Below, piece after piece: positions 1-8,071 of a stretch of DNA of 64,000 nucleotides. The notes beneath the pieces were generated by a model. The model saw nothing but the letters and a program-made list of their open reading frames with translations. It was not told where the DNA came from and did no database searches. The stretch is taken from contig NZ_WEGI01000007.1 in NCBI RefSeq assembly GCF_009604425.1, positions 310,001 to 374,000 of the forward strand. The letters are read 5' to 3'. The translations under genes and the position numbers were made by a program. Each line of letters begins with the position of its first letter. Positions within the stretch are counted from its first letter, which is position 1. Source of the stretch: Nocardia aurantia (GTDB lineage Bacteria; Actinomycetota; Actinomycetes; Mycobacteriales; Mycobacteriaceae).

Positions 1-557
1 CCGGGATCCACCGACAGCGTCGTCACCCGCTCGGCGGCCAGCGCCGGGGTCGCGCCGAGCCCGAGCGAGACGCCGGCGGCCGGCGCGTGCGGATCGCCGA
101 GTACGTCGCAGAGGCGGCCGAGAAATCCGGTGTCCGGCCGCGACCGGCCGTCCGGATCGCCGGTCTGCCAGCGGTTCATCATCTCGAAATGCGACAGGTC
201 CGGTGCGGCGACACCGACTCCCGCGACCACCGTCGCGCCGAGCAGCGCCACCCGGGTGAGCGCGGGGTGGTAGCCCCAATGCCCGTCGATGGCGTGCAGT
301 TGCCCGGCCGGGATCGCGGTGTTCGGCCGCAGCCGCCGATAGTCGGGGTCCCCGATCGGCGCCACCATCGACAATCCGTCACAGCCACCGGCCATTTCGA
401 TCACCACCAGCCGCCGCTGCGGCACCGGCCCGGGGCGCAGCACCGGCCGCCGCCACCCCTTCCGCGCGCACGCCCCGAATACCCCGGTGGCGCCGAGCAC
501 TCCGGCCGCGGCACCGGCCCGCAGCACCTTACGGCGCTCCACCGTCGTTCGATTCAT
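1..557 (-). CDS. DUF1501 family protein, partial (3' end outside window)
   Basis: The gene starts at ATG 557 and runs off the left edge, so only about 185 N-terminal residues are seen. The N-terminus carries a twin-arginine-like run (ERRKVLRAG) followed by an Ala/Gly-rich hydrophobic stretch, suggesting Tat export. The following RRLVVIEMAGGCDG and later HFEMMNRWQTG are typical of the DUF1501 family, which is related to sulfatase/alkaline-phosphatase-fold proteins. The DUF1800 gene ends about 190 bp upstream on the same strand. DUF1800 and DUF1501 genes are commonly paired in bacteria, which supports both calls. The biochemical role of the pair is not established; family membership is what I am confident of. 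Confidence 0.82.
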   Translation of the reverse strand, partial: MNRTTVERRKVLRAGAAAGVLGATGVFGACARKGWRRPVLRPGPVPQRRLVVIEMAGGCDGLSMVAPIGDPDYRRLRPNTAIPAGQLHAIDGHWGYHPALTRVALLGATVVAGVGVAAPDLSHFEMMNRWQTGDPDGRSRPDTGFLGRLCDVLGDPHAPAAGVSLGLGATPALAAERVTTLSVDP

Positions 558-750
558 GGTCGTCCGTCACTTCCCGTGTCGTGGAATCGTTGTGGGGCAG
601 GGGTGGCGGGCACCGCCGGAATCCGGTGCCCGCCCGGCCGTCGAGGGGATCGGCCGTGAGTGGTCGCGCGTCACATGTCGGGCAGCAGCGGCGACGGTCC
701 GCGCCCGGCACCGGAGTACCGCCGGGCACGCGGGTAAGACCGTCGCTCAC

Positions 751-1974
751 TCATGCGAGCGCGAATTCCGGTGAAGCCAGGATCAGCGCGAGCACCACCG
801 CGGACCGCCGCAGCGGATCCCGGTCGCGCAACCGCGCGTGGAGTTCCCGCGCGGCGGAAACCGTTGTCTCGGAAGGTTGATAGAGCCCGGCGCGGGCGAA
901 GGCGGCGGCCACGGGATCCGCGGCCCCGGCGATCTCCGGCAGTGCCGGGGCCCGCACCGCGAGCGCGGACCGGGCCAGCGCGCGACTCGGCGCCAGCCAC
1001 TGCGGACCGGCCGGCCACCCGGCCACGCTCGGCGGCGCGAACGGCACCTGCCCCAGCGCGACGAGAGTGTCGTAAGCCGTTGCCGCGTCGTCGATTCCGC
1101 AGGCGGCGAGGGCGGCGACCACCCATTCGATCGGATACCGCGGCCGGGTCCCGCGCGCCGCCGGAAACGAGTCGTCGCGCAGGATCGCCGAAACCAGCGG
1201 CGCGATCTCGAGATTCGCGCCCCGGAACACCAGCGCCAGTTCGTCGAGCCGTTGCGGCGACGGATCGGTCCCGAGGAAGAACCGATGCAGCGCCCCCGCC
1301 ACGAACCGCGCGCACGCCGGATGCTCACAGATCGCGTCGATCACATCCCGAGCACCGGACACCAACCGCCCGAACATGATTCCCGGCAGCACCGCCGCGG
1401 CCTGACGATCGAACCGGACTTCCAGATTCTCGCCGACACTCCACCCCGCCAGCGCGGTCGCCGCCGCCCGCACCTCGGCCTGCGTGTAGTTGCCCCGCCC
1501 GAGCGCGAACAGCTCCATCAGCTCCCGCCCGTAATTCTCGTTGGGCGCCGTCGCCTCCGACCCGTCCCCGTCGAGATACCGCAACATCGCCGCATCGACG
1601 GTGACCGCGTCGAGCAGGGTCCGGAAGTTCCCCAGCGCGTGCCGCCGCAACAGCAGATGCTGATCCCACATCAACTGCCAGGAATCGACCTTCTCGTGAC
1701 TGGAGGTCAGATGAGCGTGCCAGAACCACACCATCTTCTCGTGCACCCCCGCCCCCGGATGCCGCATCGCCCGCATCCACTCCGCCAGCGGCCCGGCACC
1801 GTCGTCCTCCGACTCCTCGTCGAACCGCGGCAGCCCGGGCGTCACCGCCGGCGCCGCCAGCACGGCCCCCACCACCCCCTCCACATCCTGCCCCACCCGC
1901 GACTCGACGTCCCCGGGAAACGGCCCGAAGGTGGTGCGCCGCAAGATATGTGCGATCGTCCCGCGTTCCTCCAT
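751..1974 (-). CDS. DUF1800 family protein
   Basis: This is a 407-residue protein. I chose ATG 1974 (MEERGTIAHILRR) because homologues begin with an AHxLRRxTFGP motif close to the N-terminus; a longer in-frame extension to 2040 has no support. The family signature RELMELFALG lies near residue 150 and an EKMVWFWHxH motif near residue 85. The C-terminal half holds the PxxxVAGWPxGxxWL stretch common in the family. No clear signal peptide is seen. The partner DUF1501 gene lies downstream on the same strand. These pairs are thought to handle secreted or cell-surface material, but no reaction is known, so I assign none. Confidence 0.88.
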   Translation of the reverse strand: MEERGTIAHILRRTTFGPFPGDVESRVGQDVEGVVGAVLAAPAVTPGLPRFDEESEDDGAGPLAEWMRAMRHPGAGVHEKMVWFWHAHLTSSHEKVDSWQLMWDQHLLLRRHALGNFRTLLDAVTVDAAMLRYLDGDGSEATAPNENYGRELMELFALGRGNYTQAEVRAAATALAGWSVGENLEVRFDRQAAAVLPGIMFGRLVSGARDVIDAICEHPACARFVAGALHRFFLGTDPSPQRLDELALVFRGANLEIAPLVSAILRDDSFPAARGTRPRYPIEWVVAALAACGIDDAATAYDTLVALGQVPFAPPSVAGWPAGPQWLAPSRALARSALAVRAPALPEIAGAADPVAAAFARAGLYQPSETTVSAARELHARLRDRDPLRRSAVVLALILASPEFALA

Positions 1975-2109
1975 GCCGCAAACGATCGCAGGGGGCGAGT
2001 GAGGGAATCGTGAAAAGGATCCGAGACGTTGCGACGACAAGAATCTCCGCGATACTGTTCGGACAGTTTCGTAGCATGCTGGCTACTCGTCGGGGGAAGA
2101 GGTCGTCCG

Positions 2110-4278
2110 GTGAAGGAAATGCTGGCTCGCCGGATCGCACAGATGCTCCTCGCGACTCCCTTCATGTCTGCAGCCGAGATCAAAGCCCAGCTGAGCAGCG
2201 AATTCAGTGAGAGCAGCAGGTCGATCATCAACAGCGTCCTCTACGCTCGCCGCAAAGATCTGTTCGAGATCCTGGGGACGGAGCAGCCGCCGATCTGGGC
2301 AGTGCGAGAGGAGGCGGTCGAGCTGGTCAGATCATGGCAGGATATGCCGGACACTGACGACAGCTCGTCCTCTGTACCCGTCGCGCTGGATATCGAGTAC
2401 TCGGGGCCACCGATGCGTGCGTGGCAGCAGGAAGCGATCGATGCCTGGATCCGGGCAGGGCACCGCGGAATCATCGAGGCGGTAACCGGTTCCGGAAAGA
2501 CGGCGGTCGGGATTCGTGCGGTGGCCATGGCTTTGGACGATGGTCGGCAGGCGGCCGTGCTGGTACCGAGCATCGATCTGCAGAAGCAGTGGTACGAGAA
2601 TCTCCGAACCGCTCTGCCGAATTGCCGGATCGGGCGGCTCGGTGGTGACGCCGGCGGACGGTTGCCGGAACGATGGGATGTCCTGGTGTCCACCGTGCAG
2701 ACCGGTGCGCGCAGAACGTTGTTCACAGGGTCTGCTGCGGGTCGGGCGCTGCTTGTCGCCGACGAGGTGCACCGATACGGAGCCAGCGCCTTCGCTCAAG
2801 CACTCACCGATGACTACGACTGGCGGCTCGGGCTCACAGCGACGCTGGAACGTACCGACAACGCCGTCGAGGATGTCCTGCTGCCATACTTCGGTCACCA
2901 GATCGCCGGCTGCGACTACGCTCGAGCTCAGGCCGACGGCATCCTGGCGCCGGTAAAAGTTGCCTTGGTCGGAGTGGACTTCACCCCGAGGGAGCGCGCG
3001 GTCTTCGATCTCGCCGATGACACCGTCCGACGCACCAAGGACGTGCTGATTCACAAATACGGTGCACCGGAAAACCCGTTCGGGGAGTACATGGCTGCCG
3101 TACAGCAACTGGCCAAGGACACCGGTGGTGCAGCCCGGTTCGCGAATCGATATCTGAAGGCTTTCAGTGACCGGCGCGAAACCCTCGCCGATTGCTCGGC
3201 CAAACTGAAACTGGTTCGAGCACTGCCGAGTACCGGCTTGGCCGCCACGCGATCCATCTTCTTCACCGAGCGGGCAGCGACGGCCGGTCAAGTGGCCGTC
3301 GCGCTCACCTCCGGCGACGTCGCGGCAGAAACGCTGCGTTCCGGGCTGACCCCGGCGAACCGCGACAAGATCTTGCGCGATTTCCGCGACGGCGAGTTGC
3401 GGGCGCTGGCCGCACCTCGGGTACTCGACGAGGGCATCGACGTGCCGGACGCACAGGTCGGTGTGGTTCTGGCCGCGAGCCGGACCCGTCGGCAGATGAT
3501 TCAGCGGATGGGACGGGTGATCCGGCCGAAGGCCGATGGCCGCGCGGCAATCTTCGTGGTGATGTTCGTCCGTGGGACATCCGAGGATCCCGGGCTCGGC
3601 GCACACGAGGCGTTCCTCGACGAACTGCAGCAGATCGCGGACGAACAGATCATCATCGATGCGGCCGATCTCCCGGAAGTCCTGCAACGCTGGCTCGGGA
3701 CGTCCCCCGAGCAGTCGATGCGCGCGCCGACCGATACTCGCGGACACGGAGCCGCCGCACCGAAGCCGGCGTCCGCACGCCTCGACAAGCGGGTGCACGA
3801 GAGTGCGCCGAAGTCCACACTGTTCAGAGAATCGAACGATGCCCCCATCTCGACACCGAGCACGGTGCCCACCACGACGGAGGACCAGGATCTTCTCGTC
3901 GAGAAAATCGTTGCGGCTTTGGAGCCTCTGGACGGCCTCGCAACAGCACAGGAGCTGTTCTTCCAGTTGGGTATTCACGATACTGTGGACTTGCGAGAAC
4001 TAGCGAGAACCGCGGCGCATCACGCCCGTATCGACCTGTACGAAATGGAAGGGCTGGACTTTGTCGCGCTGTCGGTCGACCGCGGCGGCGCCTCGGACGA
4101 CCGGCTGAAGGCGTTGAAAGACATCGTGTTCTGGGCCAGCGAATCATCCGATCCGCTCTGGGAATTCCGCGAACTTGTCGGCCGACTCGGCCCCGTGCGG
4201 ATACCACACGAGCGCCTGATCAGGTTCGCCGCGACTGTCCGCGGCACTGTCCCGAGCGAGTTGATCCGGCTGCACTGA
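2110..4278 (+). CDS. SF2 DEAD/DEAH-box helicase, defence-like
   Basis: This 722-residue protein starts at GTG 2110, preceded by a purine-rich ribosome site (GGGGGAAGAGG); the open frame extends 5' to 2029 without a better start. The N-terminal ~60 residues look helical and may bind DNA (inference). SF2 motifs follow in order: Walker A VTGSGKT near residue 125, DEVH near 218, TAT near 244 and QRMGRVIRP near 464, so ATP-driven translocation on nucleic acid is expected. The 250-residue C-terminal part is not recognised; it is hydrophilic in the middle and ends in a folded-looking domain. Base composition is visibly less GC-rich than the neighbours, suggesting transfer. It converges on the AlbA-type gene and probably belongs to a defence island. 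Confidence 0.85.
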   Translation: MKEMLARRIAQMLLATPFMSAAEIKAQLSSEFSESSRSIINSVLYARRKDLFEILGTEQPPIWAVREEAVELVRSWQDMPDTDDSSSSVPVALDIEYSGPPMRAWQQEAIDAWIRAGHRGIIEAVTGSGKTAVGIRAVAMALDDGRQAAVLVPSIDLQKQWYENLRTALPNCRIGRLGGDAGGRLPERWDVLVSTVQTGARRTLFTGSAAGRALLVADEVHRYGASAFAQALTDDYDWRLGLTATLERTDNAVEDVLLPYFGHQIAGCDYARAQADGILAPVKVALVGVDFTPRERAVFDLADDTVRRTKDVLIHKYGAPENPFGEYMAAVQQLAKDTGGAARFANRYLKAFSDRRETLADCSAKLKLVRALPSTGLAATRSIFFTERAATAGQVAVALTSGDVAAETLRSGLTPANRDKILRDFRDGELRALAAPRVLDEGIDVPDAQVGVVLAASRTRRQMIQRMGRVIRPKADGRAAIFVVMFVRGTSEDPGLGAHEAFLDELQQIADEQIIIDAADLPEVLQRWLGTSPEQSMRAPTDTRGHGAAAPKPASARLDKRVHESAPKSTLFRESNDAPISTPSTVPTTTEDQDLLVEKIVAALEPLDGLATAQELFFQLGIHDTVDLRELARTAAHHARIDLYEMEGLDFVALSVDRGGASDDRLKALKDIVFWASESSDPLWEFRELVGRLGPVRIPHERLIRFAATVRGTVPSELIRLH

Positions 4279-4583
4279 TACGCTTCGGCCAGAGCATCGA
4301 AATCTCGCTTCACCGAACGATGGTCGCCGCCCAACTGGGTTGCGACTGCAAGAAGACGAAAGCAGTGGATCAGCAGCACAGGCGCGATCTGCGCGGCGAC
4401 CGCTGCCACTCAGACAAGCGGCAACGGCACGTCCGGGGTGATGTATTCGCACCGCGTCGTTACCTGTGGTACGCCGTGGTGCCGGATCCAGACCGAGATC
4501 CGCCCGGTATTTCGTGCGGATCCCCTCCTGCCAGCCGTTTTCCAGCATCGTAGACACGATGGCGGTAACCGAAGGTCTTCTCG
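4279..4583. other. Gap between convergent helicase and AlbA-type gene; possible broken small ORF
   Basis: No intact gene is evident. On the minus strand an ATG at 4587 overlaps the stop of the AlbA-type gene (ATGA). It opens a frame starting MTRRPSVTAIV that reads protein-like for about 35 residues. A continuation that also looks protein-like (IRHHGVPQVTTRCEYI, ending in a stop near 4428) sits in another frame. This fits a small translationally coupled gene broken by one indel, but evidence is weak. No convincing bidirectional terminator hairpin was seen. Confidence 0.3.
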
Positions 4584-6359
4584 TCATGGACCTGGCTCAT
4601 CTGTATTCGCCGTATTGTCAGTGGTATTCGGATCAGGCGACGGTTGGAACAGTGTGTCCGCGCGCCGGTATTTCAGGTTTCTGCTACGACTGTTGCCGAC
4701 CTGCTCCAGAAGCCCTTCCGAAACCATGGTCCGCAACCACCGGCGTGCAGTCACATCGGTGAGGTCGGCACGGATCGCTATCTCCCCACGCCCCAGTTCT
4801 TCGCTTTCGAGAACGGCGAGGATTTGCGCGCGGCGATCCGCCGGCTGCGCGCTGGATGGCGGCTGCGCGGCGGTGACTGTCAGCCGGTAACTGGTCCACC
4901 GTTTGGTGCCGATCTGCTCGGCCAGGCCACGGGCAACCAGATTCTGCAACTCCGCAGTGGCCACCCTCGAATCGACGCCCGTCGCTCTCCGGTACGTCTG
5001 ATTGTCCAGAAGATCACCGTCACGCAGCAGAGCCAGTCCAACACATTGACCGTCGGTCAGTCCAGCCTGCCGCAGACCCCGGATCCAGGCGACGACGTCG
5101 TCGCCCAGCAGCGCGTGATTTCCGAATGTCACCGAGAAGTGCGAGATCTTGTCCCGGAACTCGGGCGGTCGCATGCCTGCGGCTCGAAGCGCGGCGACCA
5201 TCGTACGAATACCCGACCCGACGTTCTCACATACCGGTCGGCCGTCGTCCGGCAGGACCACGTCACGCAGAATCCGCAGCAGCATCGCATTCCGAGAGGA
5301 GGAGATACCGTCCTCACCGAGGTCGTCGACGGTGACCGTCCCGAACAGGCCGCCGGGATTTCGAACTACCAACCGGTCCGGATACATCTCCACTTGCACC
5401 TGGGTGCCCCGAGAGTCGGGTGAAAGGTCGCGGTGCACAACGGCATTGACGACCGCCTCGCGAAGCACGATCTCCGGGTATTCCCAGATATCCTCGCGAC
5501 CGAGCCCGTTCACCACGGCGCGGCGAGTCATGTTGCGTCGCAGCGCTCTCAGGACCTCCTGCAACATAACCGGTACGGGACCTTCTGCCACGATCGAGTC
5601 CAGGTACCGGACGCCGGAGCCGATCTCGGCACCGTCGACTGTCGGATAGTGGACAAACGAAACCATCAACTGCGGAAAGTAGTGCTGCGGAAGGCGTCCG
5701 AGCGACAGCAACCCACCGACGGAGAGCACACTTCCGGTTTCGTGCGGCACGAGCACCTTCGCACTCCGCAGCACACCCCCGTCATCCAGGTCCGCGTAGG
5801 CATGCGGCCTGGTCGAACGCAGTCGATCGATATATCCGCGTAGCGCGATCGGATCCAGATCGTCGACACCGGTTCCGGGCACCGGCTCCTCATCATGCCG
5901 AGGCTGGCCACGATTGGCCAGCATCAACTGCACCTCGTAGCTGGTCATCTTCCGGTCGCTGTCGCCGACCCGGATGTAGCTACCGTTGACGATGCCGGCG
6001 CCTGGGTTGAAACACGGCTTCTGATCTCGCGGAAGCTCCGGCACCTCCGCAACCACCAGCATCACACTTTCGAACAGCAGAACCTCGACGATCGGCCGAA
6101 GCGGCGGCTCCATCTTGCGCGCCAGATCCACCAGATCGGCGGAGATCTTGCCGGGATCACCCACACCTGTGGCAACGAAACCGGAATGCTCGTCGAGACC
6201 GAGCACGATCACCCCACCGTCGGTATTGGAGAACGCCGACAACGTCTCGCGCAGCCCTTGCGGAAGTCCGCCACCTGCGCGCTTCGCCTCGATTCGGAGG
6301 TCGTCCCGACCGATCGCGCGCAAGCAGTCCACCACGTCAGCCAGTTCCGCCACGTTCAT
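4584..6359 (-). CDS. AlbA_2/Schlafen-type ATP-binding protein with GHKL-like domain
   Basis: This is a 591-residue protein starting at ATG 6359. The frame stays open upstream, but that extension encodes an unrelated transposase fragment, so the internal ATG with its GGGGG ribosome site is the likely start. Residues ~15-120 match an AlbA_2 (Schlafen-core) domain: IEAKRAGGG and FSNTDGGVIVLGL. A GHKL/HATPase_c_4-type ATP-binding segment follows (EIVLREAVVNAVVHRD, residues ~325-345), then winged-helix-like stretches at the C-terminus. Such proteins occur as regulators or defence factors. It lies downstream of the GIY-YIG and SF1-helicase genes on the same strand, separated by an IS remnant. A 20-bp inverted repeat sits 12 bp upstream of the start and may be an autoregulatory operator. 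Confidence 0.85.
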   Translation of the reverse strand: MNVAELADVVDCLRAIGRDDLRIEAKRAGGGLPQGLRETLSAFSNTDGGVIVLGLDEHSGFVATGVGDPGKISADLVDLARKMEPPLRPIVEVLLFESVMLVVAEVPELPRDQKPCFNPGAGIVNGSYIRVGDSDRKMTSYEVQLMLANRGQPRHDEEPVPGTGVDDLDPIALRGYIDRLRSTRPHAYADLDDGGVLRSAKVLVPHETGSVLSVGGLLSLGRLPQHYFPQLMVSFVHYPTVDGAEIGSGVRYLDSIVAEGPVPVMLQEVLRALRRNMTRRAVVNGLGREDIWEYPEIVLREAVVNAVVHRDLSPDSRGTQVQVEMYPDRLVVRNPGGLFGTVTVDDLGEDGISSSRNAMLLRILRDVVLPDDGRPVCENVGSGIRTMVAALRAAGMRPPEFRDKISHFSVTFGNHALLGDDVVAWIRGLRQAGLTDGQCVGLALLRDGDLLDNQTYRRATGVDSRVATAELQNLVARGLAEQIGTKRWTSYRLTVTAAQPPSSAQPADRRAQILAVLESEELGRGEIAIRADLTDVTARRWLRTMVSEGLLEQVGNSRSRNLKYRRADTLFQPSPDPNTTDNTANTDEPGP

Positions 6360-6370
6360 CGCGCCCCCAT

Positions 6371-6422
6371 CATGCTCACTGTCATGCTCACCATCATGAC
6401 AGTGAGCATGACAGTGAGCATG
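6371..6422. repeat. Perfect 20-bp inverted repeat built of 12-bp units, 5' of AlbA-type gene
   Basis: Arms at 6371-6390 and 6403-6422 are exact reverse complements, separated by 12 bp. Each arm contains the unit TGAGCATG(ACAG), so the site also reads as direct 12-bp repeats. It lies 12 bp upstream of the ATG at 6359, over the expected 5' leader and next to the ribosome site. It could be an operator for a dimeric regulator, or an mRNA hairpin controlling translation. It also sits at the junction with the IS remnant. Confidence 0.85.
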
Positions 6423-6515
6423 ACAAGCGGGCGTGGCCGTTGACCATCGCGCACCGCAACCTCGAGCAAATCCGATAAATCGAGGTCGATATCCCATTTT
6501 GGAAGATTCGTACGA

Positions 6516-7040
6516 GGGATCGGCGGGCGAGAGGGTTCTGATGTGTCCGGCGGGGAGGTCGCCGAACGTGGGGACGGTGGCCCACGCCCAGTCGTATTCA
6601 CGGTCGCCGTGTTCACCCGGCCGCGCCGAGGCCCGGTGCCATGCGTGTGCAGGTGCTCGGGCGACGAGGGTGTCGCGGCGGCGGCCGCCGAGATCGGCCA
6701 CACCGTATCGGACCGGGACCTCGAGAACGTAGGACAGGCGGCGGGCCTCGCAGAATGCCCGGAACCGGCCGTCGTGGCCGTAGACTGCGTCCGCGGCCAC
6801 CCCCCCGCCGGCCACTCCAGCGGCCAGGGTCCGGGCAATCATCATCTGCGCAAGCCTGGGCTTCGTCAAGACCTGAGCTGCAACGACTTTCGGGTATAAC
6901 CGCTTCCGTACAGCGATCGCGATCGCCGATCCACGACTCGGGCAGGTAGAACTCCCTACCGCTCAGGGCCCGGCCCCAACGCCCGGCGTAGGCGAGGAAT
7001 ACTCCGAGCTGGGAATTCTCCACATGCACATCACCGAACC
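6516..7040 (-). mobile_element. IS701-family transposase remnant, frameshifted and truncated at both ends
   Basis: Two protein segments on the minus strand resemble consecutive central parts of IS701-type DDE transposases. The first (about 7040-6890) contains VENSQLGVFLAYA and REFYLPESW. The second (6869-6516), in another frame, contains LTKPRLAQMM, ADAVYGHDG and YDWAWATVP, ending near RTLSPADP. Homologous reading switches frame near 6875-6900, and both the N-terminal and C-terminal parts of a normal transposase are absent. The second segment is accidentally in frame with the AlbA-type gene downstream. No terminal inverted repeats or target duplications were recognised. This is a dead relic, marking past transposition within the island. 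Confidence 0.82.
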
Positions 7041-7117
7041 AGATGCAACACAACGAAATACAACTGTCTCGCAGAGCGATATCAATTCGAAACTATTCTG
7101 TTGACTATGTTTTCACG

Positions 7118-8014
7118 TCAACTCTCGCCGACCTCGGTTGCCACTTCGCGGTTCTGCCACTCCCCCAACGTAATCAGGCCGAACCTCCACTCGGTCCGCC
7201 CGTTCATATTCCGTCCTGCCACCACGGCCGCGGCAGCCGACGGCGATGGGAATGGGTAATCACGTGTGAACACGGTCGTCCCGTCTCCACGCTGCCGCAA
7301 CACGCCTTCCTCTTCCAGTCGCCGGCGTAGCCGGCCGTAGCCGTTGTCGGCGCCGGTCCAGGACTGTCTCGCCGAAGACCCCTCGAGCACCGTGAATTCG
7401 CCGTCGACCTCTCGTGCTCTCGCCACCACGTCGTACTTCGGCATCCGCAGCAGGAACTCCGGCCCTACCGGGACGCTGCCGCTCACACGACTCGACACCG
7501 ACCGAAAGATGTTGATGCCCAACACCGGAAGCAGGATCAGCACCTCCAGGATAAACGCCTCGATGACCGCAGTATCCGCTTCGGACAACCTCGGAAGCGG
7601 CGGGGTCGTGCCATTGGTCAGGCTGGTTCGACCGGCAGCCAGGGCCAGTCGGATGAACCGTGACTCCAGATACCGTGCGTGCGACTTGGTCAGATGCGTG
7701 TCGGTGCTGGTAACGACGACAGCGCGATCCCAGAAGTCTTTGCCGCCAACGGTTTCCGGCTTCGCATGCTGCTGCAAGCGGTTGCGGACCTCGTCGCCTT
7801 CACCGATATACGCCAGGGCGCCACCGGTTTCCGGATCCTCACCCAGCAAGATGTAGATGCCGGTGCGCTTCACCTCGTCCCGGCCCAGCAGTGCGGGCAG
7901 GTCCGAGCGGGGCGCGGCCACCACATGCCCGGTCCAGTTCCCGACCTCGGCGGTCAGCAATCCGCCCGGTGTACCGTCGACCAGGAACAATCGGACCAGC
8001 TTGCCTGAACTCAT
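7118..8014 (-). CDS. GIY-YIG nuclease-family protein with DUF4357 domain
   Basis: The protein has 298 residues. Residues ~50-125 form a GIY-YIG domain: TGIYILLG, then AYIGEGDEVRNRLQQH with the expected arginine and histidine, and a later conserved Glu in ARYLESRFIRLA. The C-terminal ~60 residues match DUF4357 (FPSPSAAAAVVAGRNMNG). This architecture is widespread in bacteria, often beside restriction or other defence genes; its substrate is not defined. The gene begins 57 bp after the end of the SF1 helicase-nuclease gene on the same strand, suggesting co-transcription. The IS701 relic follows it. Confidence 0.87.
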   Translation of the reverse strand: MSSGKLVRLFLVDGTPGGLLTAEVGNWTGHVVAAPRSDLPALLGRDEVKRTGIYILLGEDPETGGALAYIGEGDEVRNRLQQHAKPETVGGKDFWDRAVVVTSTDTHLTKSHARYLESRFIRLALAAGRTSLTNGTTPPLPRLSEADTAVIEAFILEVLILLPVLGINIFRSVSSRVSGSVPVGPEFLLRMPKYDVVARAREVDGEFTVLEGSSARQSWTGADNGYGRLRRRLEEEGVLRQRGDGTTVFTRDYPFPSPSAAAAVVAGRNMNGRTEWRFGLITLGEWQNREVATEVGES

Positions 8015-8071
8015 CGGCTGAAGTCCATCGATGGCCTCGGCCGGCCCGCAGACGTTGCCGGACGAGTACGG

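Noticed and set aside
2332..3978. 548-codon open frame opposite the SF2 helicase
   Set aside because: No motifs or ribosome site; the plus-strand helicase motifs explain the region.
4584..6869. 761-residue fusion of transposase segment and AlbA-type protein
   Set aside because: The N-terminal 170 codons are an IS relic read through by chance; the internal ATG with its own ribosome site is the better start.
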